64,000 nucleotides of DNA, from assembly GCA_917880885.1 (NCBI GenBank), contig OU862931.1, positions 16,782,736 to 16,846,735 of the forward strand. Direction: 5' to 3'. Below the pieces are notes generated by a model, which searched no databases, had not been told where the DNA came from, and saw only the letters and a list, made by a program, of their open reading frames with translations. The position numbers were made by a program, and so were the translations under genes. Positions 25,926 through 37,357 of the stretch are shown piece after piece (position 1 is the first letter of the stretch; each line of letters opens with the position of its first letter). This stretch comes from Limnephilus marmoratus (taxonomy: Eukaryota > Arthropoda > Insecta > Trichoptera > Limnephilidae).

Positions 25926-26564
25926 CCGGATATCCGGTATACCGCGCCGTAACATCATTGCTATTTGCCAATATATTAAGATTAGGAGAATATGGGTGTT
26001 TGGTATCGCTACCAACTTGAACAGAACCCGCGCAGATATATTATAATAGGTACCGCTAAAACGGTATCCGGTCGTACGTAAAAATCTTGCTTTATATATT
26101 TGTAGAAAGAAAAAGACCTGACGTTTACTCGACGATGGTGATGGTGAACGGTGGATATGAAAATAAATCATCCAATTTTAAGTATCAAATGCCATAAATG
26201 AAAAATCTATACGTTCATCTAAAATGCATGCCACCTCTGTGTTTATTACGACAGTACACATAGTCTGTGTTGGTGTGTATGTGTACACCGTGCAGGGAGG
26301 GCGCGAGGGTATGTGTGCCGGGTTGTATGGCGCCACGGTAGGTACCTTTCCCTACCCTGTACCTAATAAACAAACAGGGTTGCGTTTGGAGAGGTAGGTA
26401 CTTACTGGCACTGTGTGCTTTTAGCTTACCTACCTACCTCTTGTAGTATGTACATATACGCAAATACATAGAATGTTCTAGATTCTACAAGTACTTGATA
26501 TTGAATAGAAAAATCTACAATATATTAACATATACATTTGTTTCAAAACACTTTAATTTTAAGG
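25926..26564. other. Spacer between inverted G copies
   Basis: Includes short direct and inverted ACCTACCT/GGTAGGTA stretches (26335-26440) and ATATCCGG/GGTATCCGG hairpin parts near 25930 and 26070. No gene. It may be the interior of a composite foldback element. Confidence 0.35.
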
Positions 26565-26986
26565 CTCTGCAACCGGGCTCGAAAAGAAGACGATGGAGAG
26601 ATACGAAATTACGAATGTTAGAGGAGAGCGCTAACATTTACAGCGACAAAATTGACGCGAAAATTGCGAAAATGTTCAATAAAACACTACTCGTTTAAAA
26701 TAGAGCAAAAATCTTGCTGGTATTATCTTAAACAGCATTTAAAGAAACACTGTGAATTTTTTCATACATATAACTTGTAAAATAACTGAAACAAACGTGT
26801 TTATAATAATTTTTGGAGCATACTTTGCGATTTTTTTCTATCGAGGGAATTTTAAATAATTTGCGTTTCGGCGCGGGCGATGTCTAGATATTATCTTCAA
26901 GAATAACAAACATTTTTTTAAGAGCTTTAAAACTTACCGTCTTTAAGGGAGATATGTAAGAAATCGGTAGAAATTCGGGTTGCGGG
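26565..26986 (+). repeat. Repeat family G, copy 2
   Basis: About 420 bp matching 49239-49647 throughout (shared blocks such as CGTGTTTATAATAATTTT and TCTAGATATTATCTTCAA). The terminal inverted repeat reads about GCAACCGG at the left and GGGTTGCGGG at the right. No coding capacity; probably a MITE of unknown superfamily. Confidence 0.7.
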
Positions 26987-27055
26987 CCCTCAATACATCG
27001 CTCTACCGATTTCGGAAGTGCTCATCTTTTATTAGAGAGAACATTAAAACTAACA

Positions 27056-27400
27056 TGAGACATGATGGGGTGAGTTTTGTCTAGGTCTTGGCGGCCGATG
27101 CGTCTGCCCAGTTGCCATGTGGTGGGCATGATCGAGAGAGACTGGTTTAGGGGGTTTTTTTATCTCTAGCCGGAATCTTTCAAATCATCGCCTTGCACCG
27201 CAGTTGGAAGGATGAACTCATACGTCCGTCACTCCTGGACACACCGACCCCCAAATTCCAATTCCTACCCACCCCTCGTGCCTGTCTCCTTCCCAGAACT
27301 TCCTCTCCTTAAAAAAACTCTCCACGGAGCATTCCCTAAGATGACATAGGTAGGTCCTGAAGGAAAGTATTTTCCTCAGGGCATCCTATATGTAGCTAAT
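27056..27400 (+). mobile_element. SINE-like repeat S, 5'-truncated copy
   Basis: Runs from the GGTGAG(G/T)TTTGTCTAGG block through GCCTTGCACCGCAG and TCACTCCTGGACACAC to the tail CCTGAAGG...CCTCAGGGC. The tail hairpin is decayed and no poly(A) remains, so this is an old copy. Confidence 0.7.
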
Positions 27401-27677
27401 GACTAATGACAGATATACAGTAGGAGAGGGAGATCGGAAGGGGGGGGGGGGAGTTAGGGGGAGAACTGGAAATATGATAAAATTTAAACGGTTATTCAAT
27501 TACACTAGAATTATTATTTAAGGACTTTCTGAAACCAAGAGCTTCTTCATAAGTTCTGAGTTTATAGAAAATACTATAATATAATCTGAAATTAAACCGC
27601 AGAAACTTGCATTGCAGATTGAATTCACTTGTGAAACTGTTTACATATTGACCTTAGTGGCCTGACATGTTTATTAC

Positions 27678-27849
27678 GGTGACCGGACAACTCAAAATTG
27701 TACAATTTCATCACCCCTTTGAAAAGTCATTAAAAGTGACGAAAAAAAGTTGTTTAAATAGGTTACGTTAAGTTAGGTTATGGGCTATTTTTTTCTTCCA
27801 TTTTATTGACTTTTCTTGAAATGCCAATTTGTTGAGTTGCCTTGGAACC
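27678..27849. mobile_element. Foldback MITE family W, copy 2
   Basis: Same architecture as 25027-25216: starts GGTGACCGGACAACTCA, ends GAGTTGCCTTGGAACC. A perfect 9-bp direct repeat, GTTTATTAC, flanks it (27669-27677 and 27850-27858). Confidence 0.85.
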
Positions 27850-27859
27850 GTTTATTACA

Positions 27860-28520
27860 CTTACGTTACTTGAAAGAGACGTTACGAAATAATAATAGTA
27901 ATATAGTTGTGAACGGTGAAAACTTGGAGAAAGTGGATGAGTTTACGAATTTGGAAACTATGTTCACGATACATGGGAGGGCTGATAAGGACATGAAAGG
28001 AGGGTGAATGAAGGAAATTAAATTAGGAGGACTGACTGCAATCGCCGCCAAGTTGTCAGAGGATTGGAGGCTAGCAGTTCACTATTGAGTTATGATAAAA
28101 AGACTGATGTTTTGCATGGAAGAACTGGAGGAGAAAGTAGACGGAATGCAGTAGAAATGAGATACAATGTGGAGACTCAAAAGGAATGCGCGACCGATGT
28201 AAGCGTAATAGATGATTTGGACATGTAGAACGAATTAACTGAGAATTAAAACTAAATGAGACGTGTATGTGTGTATGTAAAAAAAAAATCATTACGACTT
28301 TTTGTATTTTAACTAACTAACTAGCCGTAACGCAATTTCCCCGCAGGAGTAGGTAGAGAGGACGGACCATCAAACAACTCGGTCTTGGCATGCACGCCTT
28401 GCCTCGTTCATATTCATACATCGTCTCGTACATGCTCTTCTATATTATTCTGATTCTTGACATGGCCCGACTTTAGTACCTGATTCACCTTATTTTGTGT
28501 TGTAATTACTGAATTTAGAA
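27860..28520 (+). pseudogene. Non-LTR retrotransposon reverse transcriptase 3' relic
   Basis: Translated pieces in different frames match the C-terminal region of a LINE RT common in insects: VNGENLEKVDEFTNLETMF, then RLAVHY, VEMRY and FGHVERIN. Frameshifts and stops interrupt the order. The 3' UTR contains ATTTCCCCGCAGGAGTAGG, familiar from insect LINE 3' ends, and ends in an AATAAA-type run (28515-28535). Certainly inactive; clade not fixed. Confidence 0.65.
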
Positions 28521-28564
28521 TAAATAAATAAATAAAAGAGTTTACGTAAGTAAGTACCTACCCG

Positions 28565-28744
28565 GGTTCCATTCAAACTCAGAATGAAACCAACTTAGAA
28601 CCACCTGAGAAAGGTCATTAAAAGCTACGAAAAAATAATCTTAAAATAGCCGGTAACCCTAACCTTACTTAACCATTTTTTTCCATCACTCTTAATGACC
28701 TTTCTGATGTGGTTCTAAGTTTCATTCTGAGTTGGCTGGTCCCC
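28565..28744. mobile_element. Foldback MITE family W, copy 3
   Basis: The core is in the opposite orientation to copies 1 and 2. It starts GGTTCCATTCAAACTCAG and ends GAGTTGGCTGGTCCCC. A perfect 9-bp duplication, ACCTACCCG, flanks it (28556-28564 and 28745-28753). Confidence 0.85.
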
Positions 28745-28753
28745 ACCTACCCG

Positions 28754-30109
28754 TAGGTACACTAATGCACACGAGATTATATAATTATTACGACCAATTG
28801 GTGAAATTCAGTAATTGAAAAATGTATATAAAATCCTAATCTAAAACACTTTGGGCGTGAAAGTACAAAAAAATTCAACTTACAGTGAAAACGTATTGAA
28901 TTCGTGATAGTTCAAATGTCTGTACGTGAAAGTTTTCTACGCCTTCATAAAAAATAATTTTCACTCCGACTTTCCTCAAATATCTTCGTATTTTAGCCGC
29001 TAAAATCGCGAGTCAATCTCTTATCCATTGAACAACGCCACGCTTCATACATATTACGATGTTTAACATAATACTTTTATCTCGGCACAGATGCTGCGGG
29101 AGATGGGACGCATTGATTCCCCTTCAAACTCGATGAAGCTTTACGGGACTCATAAAAAACTTTTATTATCTCTCATTGACTCTAATCTTATTACAAACAA
29201 GGACTTTTTCTTACCCATATGAAAGCTTATCGGAAAATTATGAGGCAAAACGTCAAAAAGCCTCTTTCACCACACACAAAACGTGGAGATATACTATATA
29301 CTATTGGCATATTTTTGTGTTGGGGTCGTATATTTTCTTCCATTTGTAAAAATGATATTTAGAGAAAGATGGGTCGAAGATGATAAAATAGATGACGTCA
29401 TTTTCTGTTTGTCAAACAAGTACATGAAAATTATATTTATGTTGGAGATTGATACGAGACGTGATATAGTAATATACTCGTATTATATGCGATGGTGAAT
29501 AAATTAATTGCTTACATTTTCACATAAAGGCAGTTTTGCAACTATTTTTAACACACGTCTGAAAAAAGCTTTACATGGCTCTTTTAATAAGGTATTGACA
29601 ATTTTTTTATGTTAGAATGAATGATTTGTGCACTGCGGGGCGGTACCTTTGCCTTACCCTAGCCAGGATTACCAACTCCTATCGCGGTGCGACCAGCAGT
29701 TAAACCAGCAAGCACTAAATTTTGAGGACTTGGAAAATTTGATTTGAGGATGGGAAAAAGATTAGAGTTTAATCAGCCGGTATATATACTAACAGAAAAC
29801 CAAAAAAAGAATGTAGATACTGTTTTAAAATTTAATTTTCAATGTTTTTCTTCTTATTAAATGTGAAAAATACGGAACGAAATCAAAATAAATTAATTCG
29901 TACATAAAGCCCATTAATCTGTCGCTAAAGGCGTTGTCATTGTCCAGGCATTTACGTAGGTAGGCTTTTGTCCAAATCGGAAAGTAAATAAAAAAATGTG
30001 TGCGTACTATTATGTAAATTAAAAAATGTGTGCATTATTAATACAACCAATCTATTGTGCGATTATTTTCTAATATAGGTGTAGGTATTTTCACAGAATT
30101 ATAAATTGA
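28754..30109. other. Intergenic; nothing recognised
   Basis: AT-rich sequence. The ORF at 29283-29498 (71 codons) begins with a hydrophobic stretch but has no supporting context. Confidence 0.4.
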
Positions 30110-30330
30110 CGTAAAATTACTGCCTCAACACAGGCTAGCCTAGTGAGGCAGGTTACGAGAAACCTACGTTTATAATTATAAATCTCTATTCTTTAAGTAC
30201 CTACTGTTATATGTATATTGTTTTCCATTATTAACTTTTGTACTTATGCAACTTTTAAACTATTGTATACTTTTCTTTGTAGTTATAAATCTTAAATTTT
30301 TGTTCAATAAAGATATATATTATTATTACT
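30110..30330 (+). repeat. Possible LINE 3' end
   Basis: An AT-rich tail-like sequence ending in AATAAAG and a short ATT microsatellite (30305-30330), as LINEs of the CR1/L2 type often do. No RT coding remains in front of it, so the call is weak. Confidence 0.3.
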
Positions 30331-31094
30331 GAAAATAAAGCCTTTACGTAACCACGATTTGAATCCGCCAGTAAATACCTTAATTAATTTTATTGTTTTT
30401 TCCGTGACTCTTGCAGTCCCATGTCCCATGGCACCTCGTGCGTGCGGGAGTTTCCCCTTTTCTACGGATCTAATTTCCATTCCCCCAATCGATAGCACAT
30501 AACCCCACGGATAAAGCAAGTCAAACACTCCATAGATAACCGAAAAACAGTATTGATTAAGCGCAGCAGTGGTTCAAGGAGACATGTCTGTCGCCTATTT
30601 GCACATTATGATAAGTCGACGCAGTAATAATACATATTAAGCTGCTGTTACAATGTAGGGTCCACTATCAAATGTTTATTCAAAGGGACATAATACGCTA
30701 AAACATAAAAATTGTTTGTTAAACGCGAGTGTTAATAAAATTACAGTTAGATGTAAATTGGGGACAATTTAAACGCCATTGTATTGAAAATAAATACGGC
30801 TTTTAGATTATGCCGTAAAGGCCGCATCCCCTTTTCATCATTGAAATAACGACAATTAATTTTAAAAGAAAGACAAACATTCCCGGGGAACGTGTAACCT
30901 GATGATATACGTATTTGTCCACCTTCCATCAGTTAAGCGGGAAATGTTGCTTAGCTAAATACTTAGTTAGCAGAGGATTCAACCTGAGACGTCTAGGAAC
31001 TCGACGCTTTGGAGAACCTGGCTACTAATCGAACAATAATATTTATTTATTTATTATTTTACAGAAATCAAAACAGAGATGACATCGAAAGGAG
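30331..31094. other. Intergenic; nothing recognised
   Basis: No repeat or coding feature seen. ORFs of 60-74 codons lack any signature. Confidence 0.4.
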
Positions 31095-31126
31095 AGCACA
31101 CGTTTATTCATAAATAAACGTGTGCT
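31095..31126. repeat. 14-bp perfect hairpin
   Basis: AGCACACGTTTATT (31095-31108) is exactly reverse-complemented at 31113-31126, with a 4-nt loop. It lies just upstream of a LINE fragment. Confidence 0.65.
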
Positions 31127-31159
31127 TACGAATTTCTTTCCCTATTTAATTTTAACATA

Positions 31160-31560
31160 CCATTAAGACGTACACGCCACACAGAACTATTCTACACGCT
31201 TAATTACAAAAGAAATGCAGCAACTAATTCGCCAATTAATCGTGCTCTTCATATGTTCAATAATATTGGTCTAAATTCTAATATCGACATTCTTCCCGAT
31301 TTACTGCCCAAATTTAAAAAGTGCATCACATCAATAATATAAATTGTTCAATGCGCATACATACATACGTACATACACACATACTCACACAAACACATGC
31401 CTTCCCACTACACACATCACCTGGTAATTACTTAATATGTATAAGACACTACAATGAAACACGTAATAGATACCCACCATGAAATATACTTATTAATGTA
31501 ATTTTTTTCTCCTATGTAAACTAATGTACTGTTTGTTTCTCTTTATAAATAAATAAATAG
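31160..31560 (+). pseudogene. Non-LTR retrotransposon C-terminus and 3' UTR
   Basis: An open frame from about 31168 to a TAA at 31340 encodes RTRHTELFYTLNY, NSPINRALHMFNN and LPKFKKCI, a typical C-terminal end of insect LINE RTs. The 3' UTR that follows has a CATACATA microsatellite and ends in TATAAATAAATAAAT. A minus-strand copy of the same 3' end is at 35446-35755. 5' truncated. Confidence 0.6.
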
Positions 31561-32136
31561 AGTAATAAAAAAAACGGAACACAATGAAGATAATGACAGG
31601 CAAAGCAGGAACAAGGTTTCGATAAAGTCCAAGAATTATTGAGCCTTATAAATAGGAAATATGGTACGTAATTATTTGCGTAAAGACTGACAAAAATCAT
31701 TAAACTTGCACCAAAAAAATCAACATTATATCAGATATGAACGTGTAATCAAAAGGGTTGTGAGAAAGGTAAAGAAGATGATTCAAACAAGTACAATGGG
31801 TGATGGAGAATAGTAACACGAAAACATAAACAGAAAGACATGACACAATCAATCGAATCAATTACTTGAATAGATCGTGTCAGGTGTCGATATAACATAA
31901 AATTACGTGTGAGACGACGTTACCAAAGAAAATAATCTAAAAATAAGAGCATTTAACACTGCATACTTCACCAACTTCAATGCCAAAGTACAATAAACGG
32001 TTCTTAATTGTTGTGGAGTTTAAGACAACTGTACGAATTAATTATCAACAATGTGCAACAATGTACAACAAATTTTGTTATACCTCACTAAGGAAATCTG
32101 CCCCACACTATGATGTGATTTAAGGATGTGATGAAG
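31561..32136. other. Intergenic; nothing recognised
   Basis: A-rich sequence following the LINE tail; no feature supported. Confidence 0.4.
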
Positions 32137-32291
32137 CAGTGCCGTAAATAGGGCGGTGCCACCGGTGCCCAGGCACAGGGCGTAGACTCTGGGGGGCGCA
32201 AGAATGGCGTATAATAGGCGAAGGGTCCACTTAAATAGGGCGCAGTTATAGAAGCTCGCACAGGGCGCAGAAAAGGCTATTTACGGCACTG
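32137..32291. mobile_element. hAT-like MITE
   Basis: A 155-bp element with perfect 15-bp terminal inverted repeats (CAGTGCCGTAAATAG at the left, its complement at the right). Flanks TGATGAAG and GATGAAAG look like an 8-bp target duplication with one slip. Termini and duplication fit hAT. Confidence 0.8.
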
Positions 32292-32569
32292 GATGAAAGA
32301 CGAAGAACCCATTTCAAACATTAAACAAATGACATGATCCGAGAAATCATTCCAGGAGAGACTCCTCCAGAAAGTCGCACGGAGATACCATCACCCCAAC
32401 CCGCATTAAATCGTACGGCCGGAACACGGACCAAGCGGAAGCCGTTACAGGGGACTCGGAAGGACATTCACGCGGCAATACCAAGAATCATTTACCGATA
32501 CTGATGCGGGCAATGTATTTTTACAATTTTTTGTATTTCTTGGGCACTGACTATGTAACAATTTCTAGA

Positions 32570-32990
32570 CATTTTTGTTTTGAAGACTTTCAATTTCGAT
32601 GTACATTTGTTACTTTAATTTTTTGCCACCGGTTTCGACACGTTCGTATCATTAACGAGCAAACTTAAAACTAACTTAAAAATTCTATACAAGTACAAAA
32701 AAAATTAAATCGAAAATTAATATAGTTAATAAAATAATAGCACCATGTAAATCACCTCTACTTACGATGTTTCCATGTAATTTTGACTCCTCCCACCTTT
32801 CTCCCCCTCCACCAAATTTCCCCTCTCCCACTTCCCCCGCCTAATTAATTTTTGAACTTGTATAGAATTTTTAAGTTAGTTTTAAGTTTGCTCGTTAATG
32901 ATACGGACGAGTCGAAACCGGTCGCAAAAAATTAAAAATTAAAGTAACAAACGTACATCGAAATTGAAACTCTTTAAAACAAAAATGTAT
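32570..32990. mobile_element. Foldback element C with degenerate hammerhead-like arms
   Basis: Two arms of about 140 bp (32570-32710 and 32850-32990) are reverse complements. Each carries UUAAUGA, a GA(U/C)AC/GUGUC-type stem, GAAAC and CGGU (minus 32655-32632; plus 32895-32918). UUUGC and GCAAA flank the right-arm motif as a stem I would, but the CUGA box is not canonical. Same family as 43215-43600. Confidence 0.6.
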
Positions 32991-33402
32991 TTTTACTGTT
33001 AACAAAAAGTAACCCTAAAAAAATAGGAGAAAATTGAACACAAAATAATAGAAAGCAATTAATGTCGACCACCATAACACGGCCTAACATGGTGGTCGAA
33101 AAATCCACAAATGATGTATCTAACCATTCAAAGCAATGAATCAAGAAAAAAAAATAAAAATAATTAAAATGTCGGTAAGTAGATCCTTGGATGAGTGCCA
33201 TCTATTGATATAAATTACACATAACTTCCCTCTGTTGACAATGTAACAAGCCTTCTATCAAATGCGTTAAATAAAATGTACGTAATCGAAGCTATATAAG
33301 ATTTGGCATGGATCAGTCGACTAATCGATTACGCCGTAATCGAGAGGACGTAACGCGACTTTGTTCTTCCACTGAGAGGTTCGCTGTAGCCCCCTTTCTT
33401 AT
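32991..33402. other. Intergenic; nothing recognised
   Basis: No repeat or gene seen. Confidence 0.4.
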
Positions 33403-33850
33403 TATGAAAAGGGAATGATAACAACAGACCTATCAGCGGTATGCCTAGTAGTATGAGGCGGAAATGAGCGGAGAAACCCATTACACTGCGACCAAGTCAT
33501 ACATTATGTATGATATACTAGCGTCTAAGAAGTACCAGGAGCACAAGAGGGTGCGGCGGCCTAGTGGATATATTTAGTTCATATTGGAGATATTCATACG
33601 TTATTTATTAGGACATCATTTTATTCATAAATAACCTTTTTCTTTGGCACCGAGAGGTCCATGGCATATTATATTTCTTTCCTAGGTGAAAAACAACCTA
33701 TCAGCGCTATGCCTTCAGTATGAGATGGAAATGAGCGGAGAAACCCATTACACTGCAGCAGTCATACATTATATAATGATAACTAGTAAGTAGGTAATAC
33801 GAGGAGCGCAGAAGGGCGCGGCGGACAAGTCGGTCAGTCACACCGCCTAG
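33403..33850. repeat. Diverged direct duplication
   Basis: Two related segments (about 33425-33570 and 33690-33835) share ATGAGCGGAGAAACCCATTA and the GTCATACATTAT block, in direct orientation about 265 bp apart. Non-coding; possibly a tandem duplication or remnants of an element. Confidence 0.6.
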
Positions 33851-34082
33851 TAGCGAATACTGACTGCCGGCTGAAAGGGTCAGGTTTTATCTCCCCGCTG
33901 CGCTTGTGGAATTAGCATATCTTCGCACGCAATGCGTCACGTAACCAACCCGCGGTACGTCCATTAGCCATGGCGACGTAACGAGTGCGTCACCCCTCCC
34001 ACCCCCCCGCCCGGTCGGCGTTACGCCAATATGTTGACAGCAATGTCGGAAAATTGTATGAATTTTATTTTAAAACGTATCA

Positions 34083-34690
34083 TTGGGACAGAATAGCAGT
34101 ACCTGGCGATAGGTCAACGATAATACTCGTACTTGGTCGATGTCCCCATCCCGATTAGGACAAGTGAAAGAAGATAATTTGAGTGAGAAGGAACACAATA
34201 GAGACAGCATGAGACCAGTGGAGACAGTATAGCAGGTTGATAGGTCCACGATAATACTCGTACTTGGTCGGTGTCCCCTACCCGATTAGGACAAGGGTAA
34301 GAAGATATGTGTGAAAAAACACAATAGAGGAAGCATGAGACCAGTGGAGACAGTATAGTAGTAATTGTCGATAGGTCCACGATAATACTCGTACTTAGTC
34401 GATGTCCCCGACCCGATTAGGACAAGTGAAAGAAGATGATATGAGTGAGAAGGAGCACAACAGACACAGCATGAGACCAGTGGAGACAATATAGCAGTAC
34501 TTTCCGATAGATCCATGATAATACTCGTACTTAGTCGATGTCCCCGTGAAAGAAGATGATATGAGTGAGAAGGAGCACAACAGACACAGCATGAGACCAG
34601 TGGAGACAATATAGCAGTACTTTTCGATAGATCCATGATAATACTCGTACTTAGTCGATGTCCCCACAATAGAGACAGCAATGAGAAGTG
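34083..34690. repeat. Minisatellite, about 120-136 bp unit, 4-5 copies
   Basis: The unit marker CGATAATACTCGTACTT (TGATAAT... in copies 4 and 5) recurs near 34118, 34249, 34380, 34516 and 34636. Units share GAGACCAGTGGAGACA. The fourth unit lacks the CCCGATTAGGACAA block, so unit lengths differ. The long minus-strand ORF across it (34286-34765) is a by-product of the repeat and is not a gene. Confidence 0.9.
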
Positions 34691-35440
34691 GAGACGTTTC
34701 TTAAATGCAGCCACGAGTCGCGTTAGGCATTTTTCGTCAGTCACACAGGCGACAAACCCCCTCAAAATCCTGCCTCAAACTCTTGATCGATAAGACCCAA
34801 CCCTCACAAATTCCCCACCCATCCAGCGATCGCATTAATTAATGATGCCAAATGTACGTAGATAAACAAGGCGCGCTTAGCCATTATCCACGACAATACA
34901 GACTCCTCGGCATCTAATCGAGTGTGTCATATTATTGCGTATTTCACATTGGACTCGGTAATGGGCCGCCTACTTGATTTTATCTCACCTACTCTATAAT
35001 GTATAATATTACTCTGAATGCTCCGTATTGCCCAGGAGAGAATAAGTGTAATGGGATTGGTTCTGTTCTGTAGCATAATCCGGGAATACAACAATTGATT
35101 CCTGTTCCAGCCCGTTGAGTTAAGCGAATACGAATACGAAAATTTAATCAAGTAATAGGCGCGGGGCACCTTTGCTCCGAGTAAATCTTCGTACGCGATT
35201 TCCGACACAGGGGAAATAGAACATATAAAACGGCGACAGTTGGGGGAAAATCGTTTTGGGAAAGGACTGAATTTTCTTTTGATGTATTGAGGTAGAATGA
35301 ATACACACACTAGTTCAATTTGTCGGCACGAATATACGTGGTAATTAGTATTTAAACGTTTTAATGTCATGTTTCGGAAGTTTGTAACGTTCAGATTGAA
35401 AATTATTGAATGAAACACTGTGAAATTGCGAAAGTCATTA
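34691..35440. other. Unassigned region with a 163-codon ORF
   Basis: Moderate-GC sequence, unique in the window. The minus-strand ORF 34927-35418 (163 codons) is the longest not explained by brat or a transposon, but shows no domain, signal peptide or neighbouring homology. I treat it as probably non-coding. Confidence 0.3.
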
Positions 35441-35445
35441 TGTCA

Positions 35446-35755
35446 TTAATTGTACTTTATTTTATTTATAAACAGAAACAAACAGTACATTAAATACATT
35501 GGTGAAAAAAAATACAATTAATAAGTATATTTCATGGTGGGGACCTATTATGTGTTTCATTGTAGTGTCTTATTTATGGTATGCATATTAAGTAATTACC
35601 GGGTGATGAGTGTAGTGGGAAGGTGAGGGTGTATATGTGAGTGTGAGTATGTGTGTATGTATGTATGTATGCGCATTGAACAATTAAAATTTTTGACATG
35701 ATGCTCTTTTTAAATTTGGGGAGTGAATCAGAGAAAATGTCGATGTTAGAATTTA
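35446..35755 (-). pseudogene. Non-LTR retrotransposon 3' end (same family as 31160)
   Basis: The minus strand matches 31290-31560: the NSNIDI...LPKFKK coding end, a CATACATACATACACAC microsatellite, and a TATAAATAAAATAAA tail. A SINE-like repeat in the same orientation is joined on its right side. Confidence 0.65.
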
Positions 35756-35759
35756 ATTA

Positions 35760-36180
35760 ATTTTTTTTTACATTGACCACACACAGAAGGCCTGAGGAGA
35801 ATAATTTCTCTAAGGCCTATGTCATTTTTGGGGATGGTCTTGGTTGTGTGGATTCTTTATTAGGAAGGAAGTAGAGGAAGTTCTGGATAGGAAAATGGTA
35901 AGGGGGATGGTAGGAATCTAGCGATCGGAGTGTTCAGAAGTGACGGAATCATAAGGTACAGCTCATAAGGTCTCCGCAAACTGACCTCTTCCGTTTCAGC
36001 CCACTACGTATCTGGGCAAGCACACCTGCAACCAAGATCTGAACACCCCTCACCCAATGAAGCCGAACACCCCTACTACTTCACCAAACGCGAACCACTT
36101 GGAGTGACCTATGGCAGAGGTGTTGGTTATCCAATAAATCGTTCCCGGGGCAGAGGCACCCATACCAGCCACCCAAATTA
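35760..36180 (-). mobile_element. SINE-like repeat S, near full length
   Basis: From a poly(T) (tail complement) at 35761 through the tail hairpin to the 5' block AACCAACACCTCTGCCATAG (read on minus). Contains the usual CCACTTGG and CACCCAA landmarks. No A/B box of a tRNA promoter is clear. Confidence 0.75.
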
Positions 36181-36720
36181 TAATAACGATAGCATCGATC
36201 ATAACCAATTGAACCTTACTTAATAGCACCCATACTTACATATTTTTGCCAAACTTAGCGTCTCCTACTTTGCCCTTGCCTTTCTCGAACTTAGCTTTTG
36301 TCTCTCTTACTTCTGTATTAATCTTCTTTACTCTAACTCTCACTGGTACAGAATATTTTGCCGTTTTTAGTATCTGCTCAGATTTCAATTCAACATCATT
36401 GCCGGCAACCCGTACGTTTATTGTATTATTTTGGCATAATTTATTCACGCTTAAATTTAACGAAGGCACGGATGTGCCAAAACCGGTTGGAGAGTTCGTA
36501 AAAATAAAACGACGCAAAAAAGTAACAGATTCATTAATGAAAAGGATGTATTTGAAAGTCTTGACATAATTCCCTTCGTTGTGAACGAGAAATGAAAACC
36601 TTAGAATAATCTCTAATTTACGCAAACTTTATTTAATTAAGGAACATAAATTCGATTGTTCAGGGATTAAAACACCTTTCCGACGAATAAATTGCCAAAT
36701 CAATTCGACGTAAATCTTCC
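36181..36720. other. Contains half of a foldback element with a hammerhead-like motif
   Basis: At 36457-36483 (plus) UUAACGA is followed by a perfect GGCAC/GUGCC hairpin, AAAAC and CGGUU. This differs from a CUGACGA...GAAAC hammerhead core by transitions only. No second arm was found. The complementary ORFs of 107 and 129 codons across it look like chance. Confidence 0.4.
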
Positions 36721-36960
36721 GGTCTATTAGAATGAATACCGCAGACGCGAACTTTAGACTTGCGAGGTGTTTAGTCGCTGGCAGCCGGGGGAGGAGGCAA
36801 CCAATCCCCCCGCCCTCTATAGGGATCAGAATTCGTCAGCATAGTACAGGCCGGGAAGCAAAACTCATTAGCATCGGTGTGTGGGGAGGGTGAAAATTCC
36901 CCCCGTACGAATCAAGGATATTAATATAAAATGACGTATTAATTTCAACTATTCGGTCGG
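36721..36960. promoter_or_regulatory. Unique GC-richer island, candidate regulatory
   Basis: Compositionally distinct, not repeated in the window, no ORF. It could be a conserved non-coding element; only comparison with relatives can tell. Confidence 0.2.
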
Positions 36961-37357
36961 CCTGAAAGTTTGCAAGCGTTGACAGTTGAAATGAATGTTG
37001 CCAGTCTTGATGCGAACAACGGTTTACGGATTATACCAAGTTACAGTAACAACAAATCACCACTTTTGATGTTTGCATGCTAGATTGATGGCGTGATGTG
37101 GTGAATATTCAGTTATTTTTGTTCTTTTAAAAACTCGGCTCAAACTGTCGCGATGTTTTTGTGATCTGGAAACGATAAAGAACAATGTCAACTGATGTTT
37201 GGAGATTTTATTTATGGAAGTCATCCATCTTCAGCCATTGCCTTTAATTATATCAAAATTAAAGTAAAAAAGCAAAAACATCTGTGTATACGTATGTTGT
37301 CAGATTATAACTTGCCACGTTACATGAAATATTATCTCTACATATTATAAATTAAAG

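Noticed and set aside
30895..30925. CCTGATGATATACG as a hammerhead core
   Set aside because: CUGAUGA is present but no GAAA follows at a suitable distance.
31340..31420. CRISPR-like or satellite array from the CATACATA tracts
   Set aside because: It is a simple microsatellite within a LINE 3' UTR, also present in the copy at 35.6 kb; no spacers.
34286..34765. 159-codon minus-strand ORF with repeated SIIMDLS-type segments, like a repeat protein
   Set aside because: It is the translation of the minisatellite; unit lengths vary and the repeat is not kept in frame by selection.
34927..35418. 163-codon ORF as a possible gene
   Set aside because: No domain, no start context, no repeats or neighbours supporting it; length is within chance for this much DNA.
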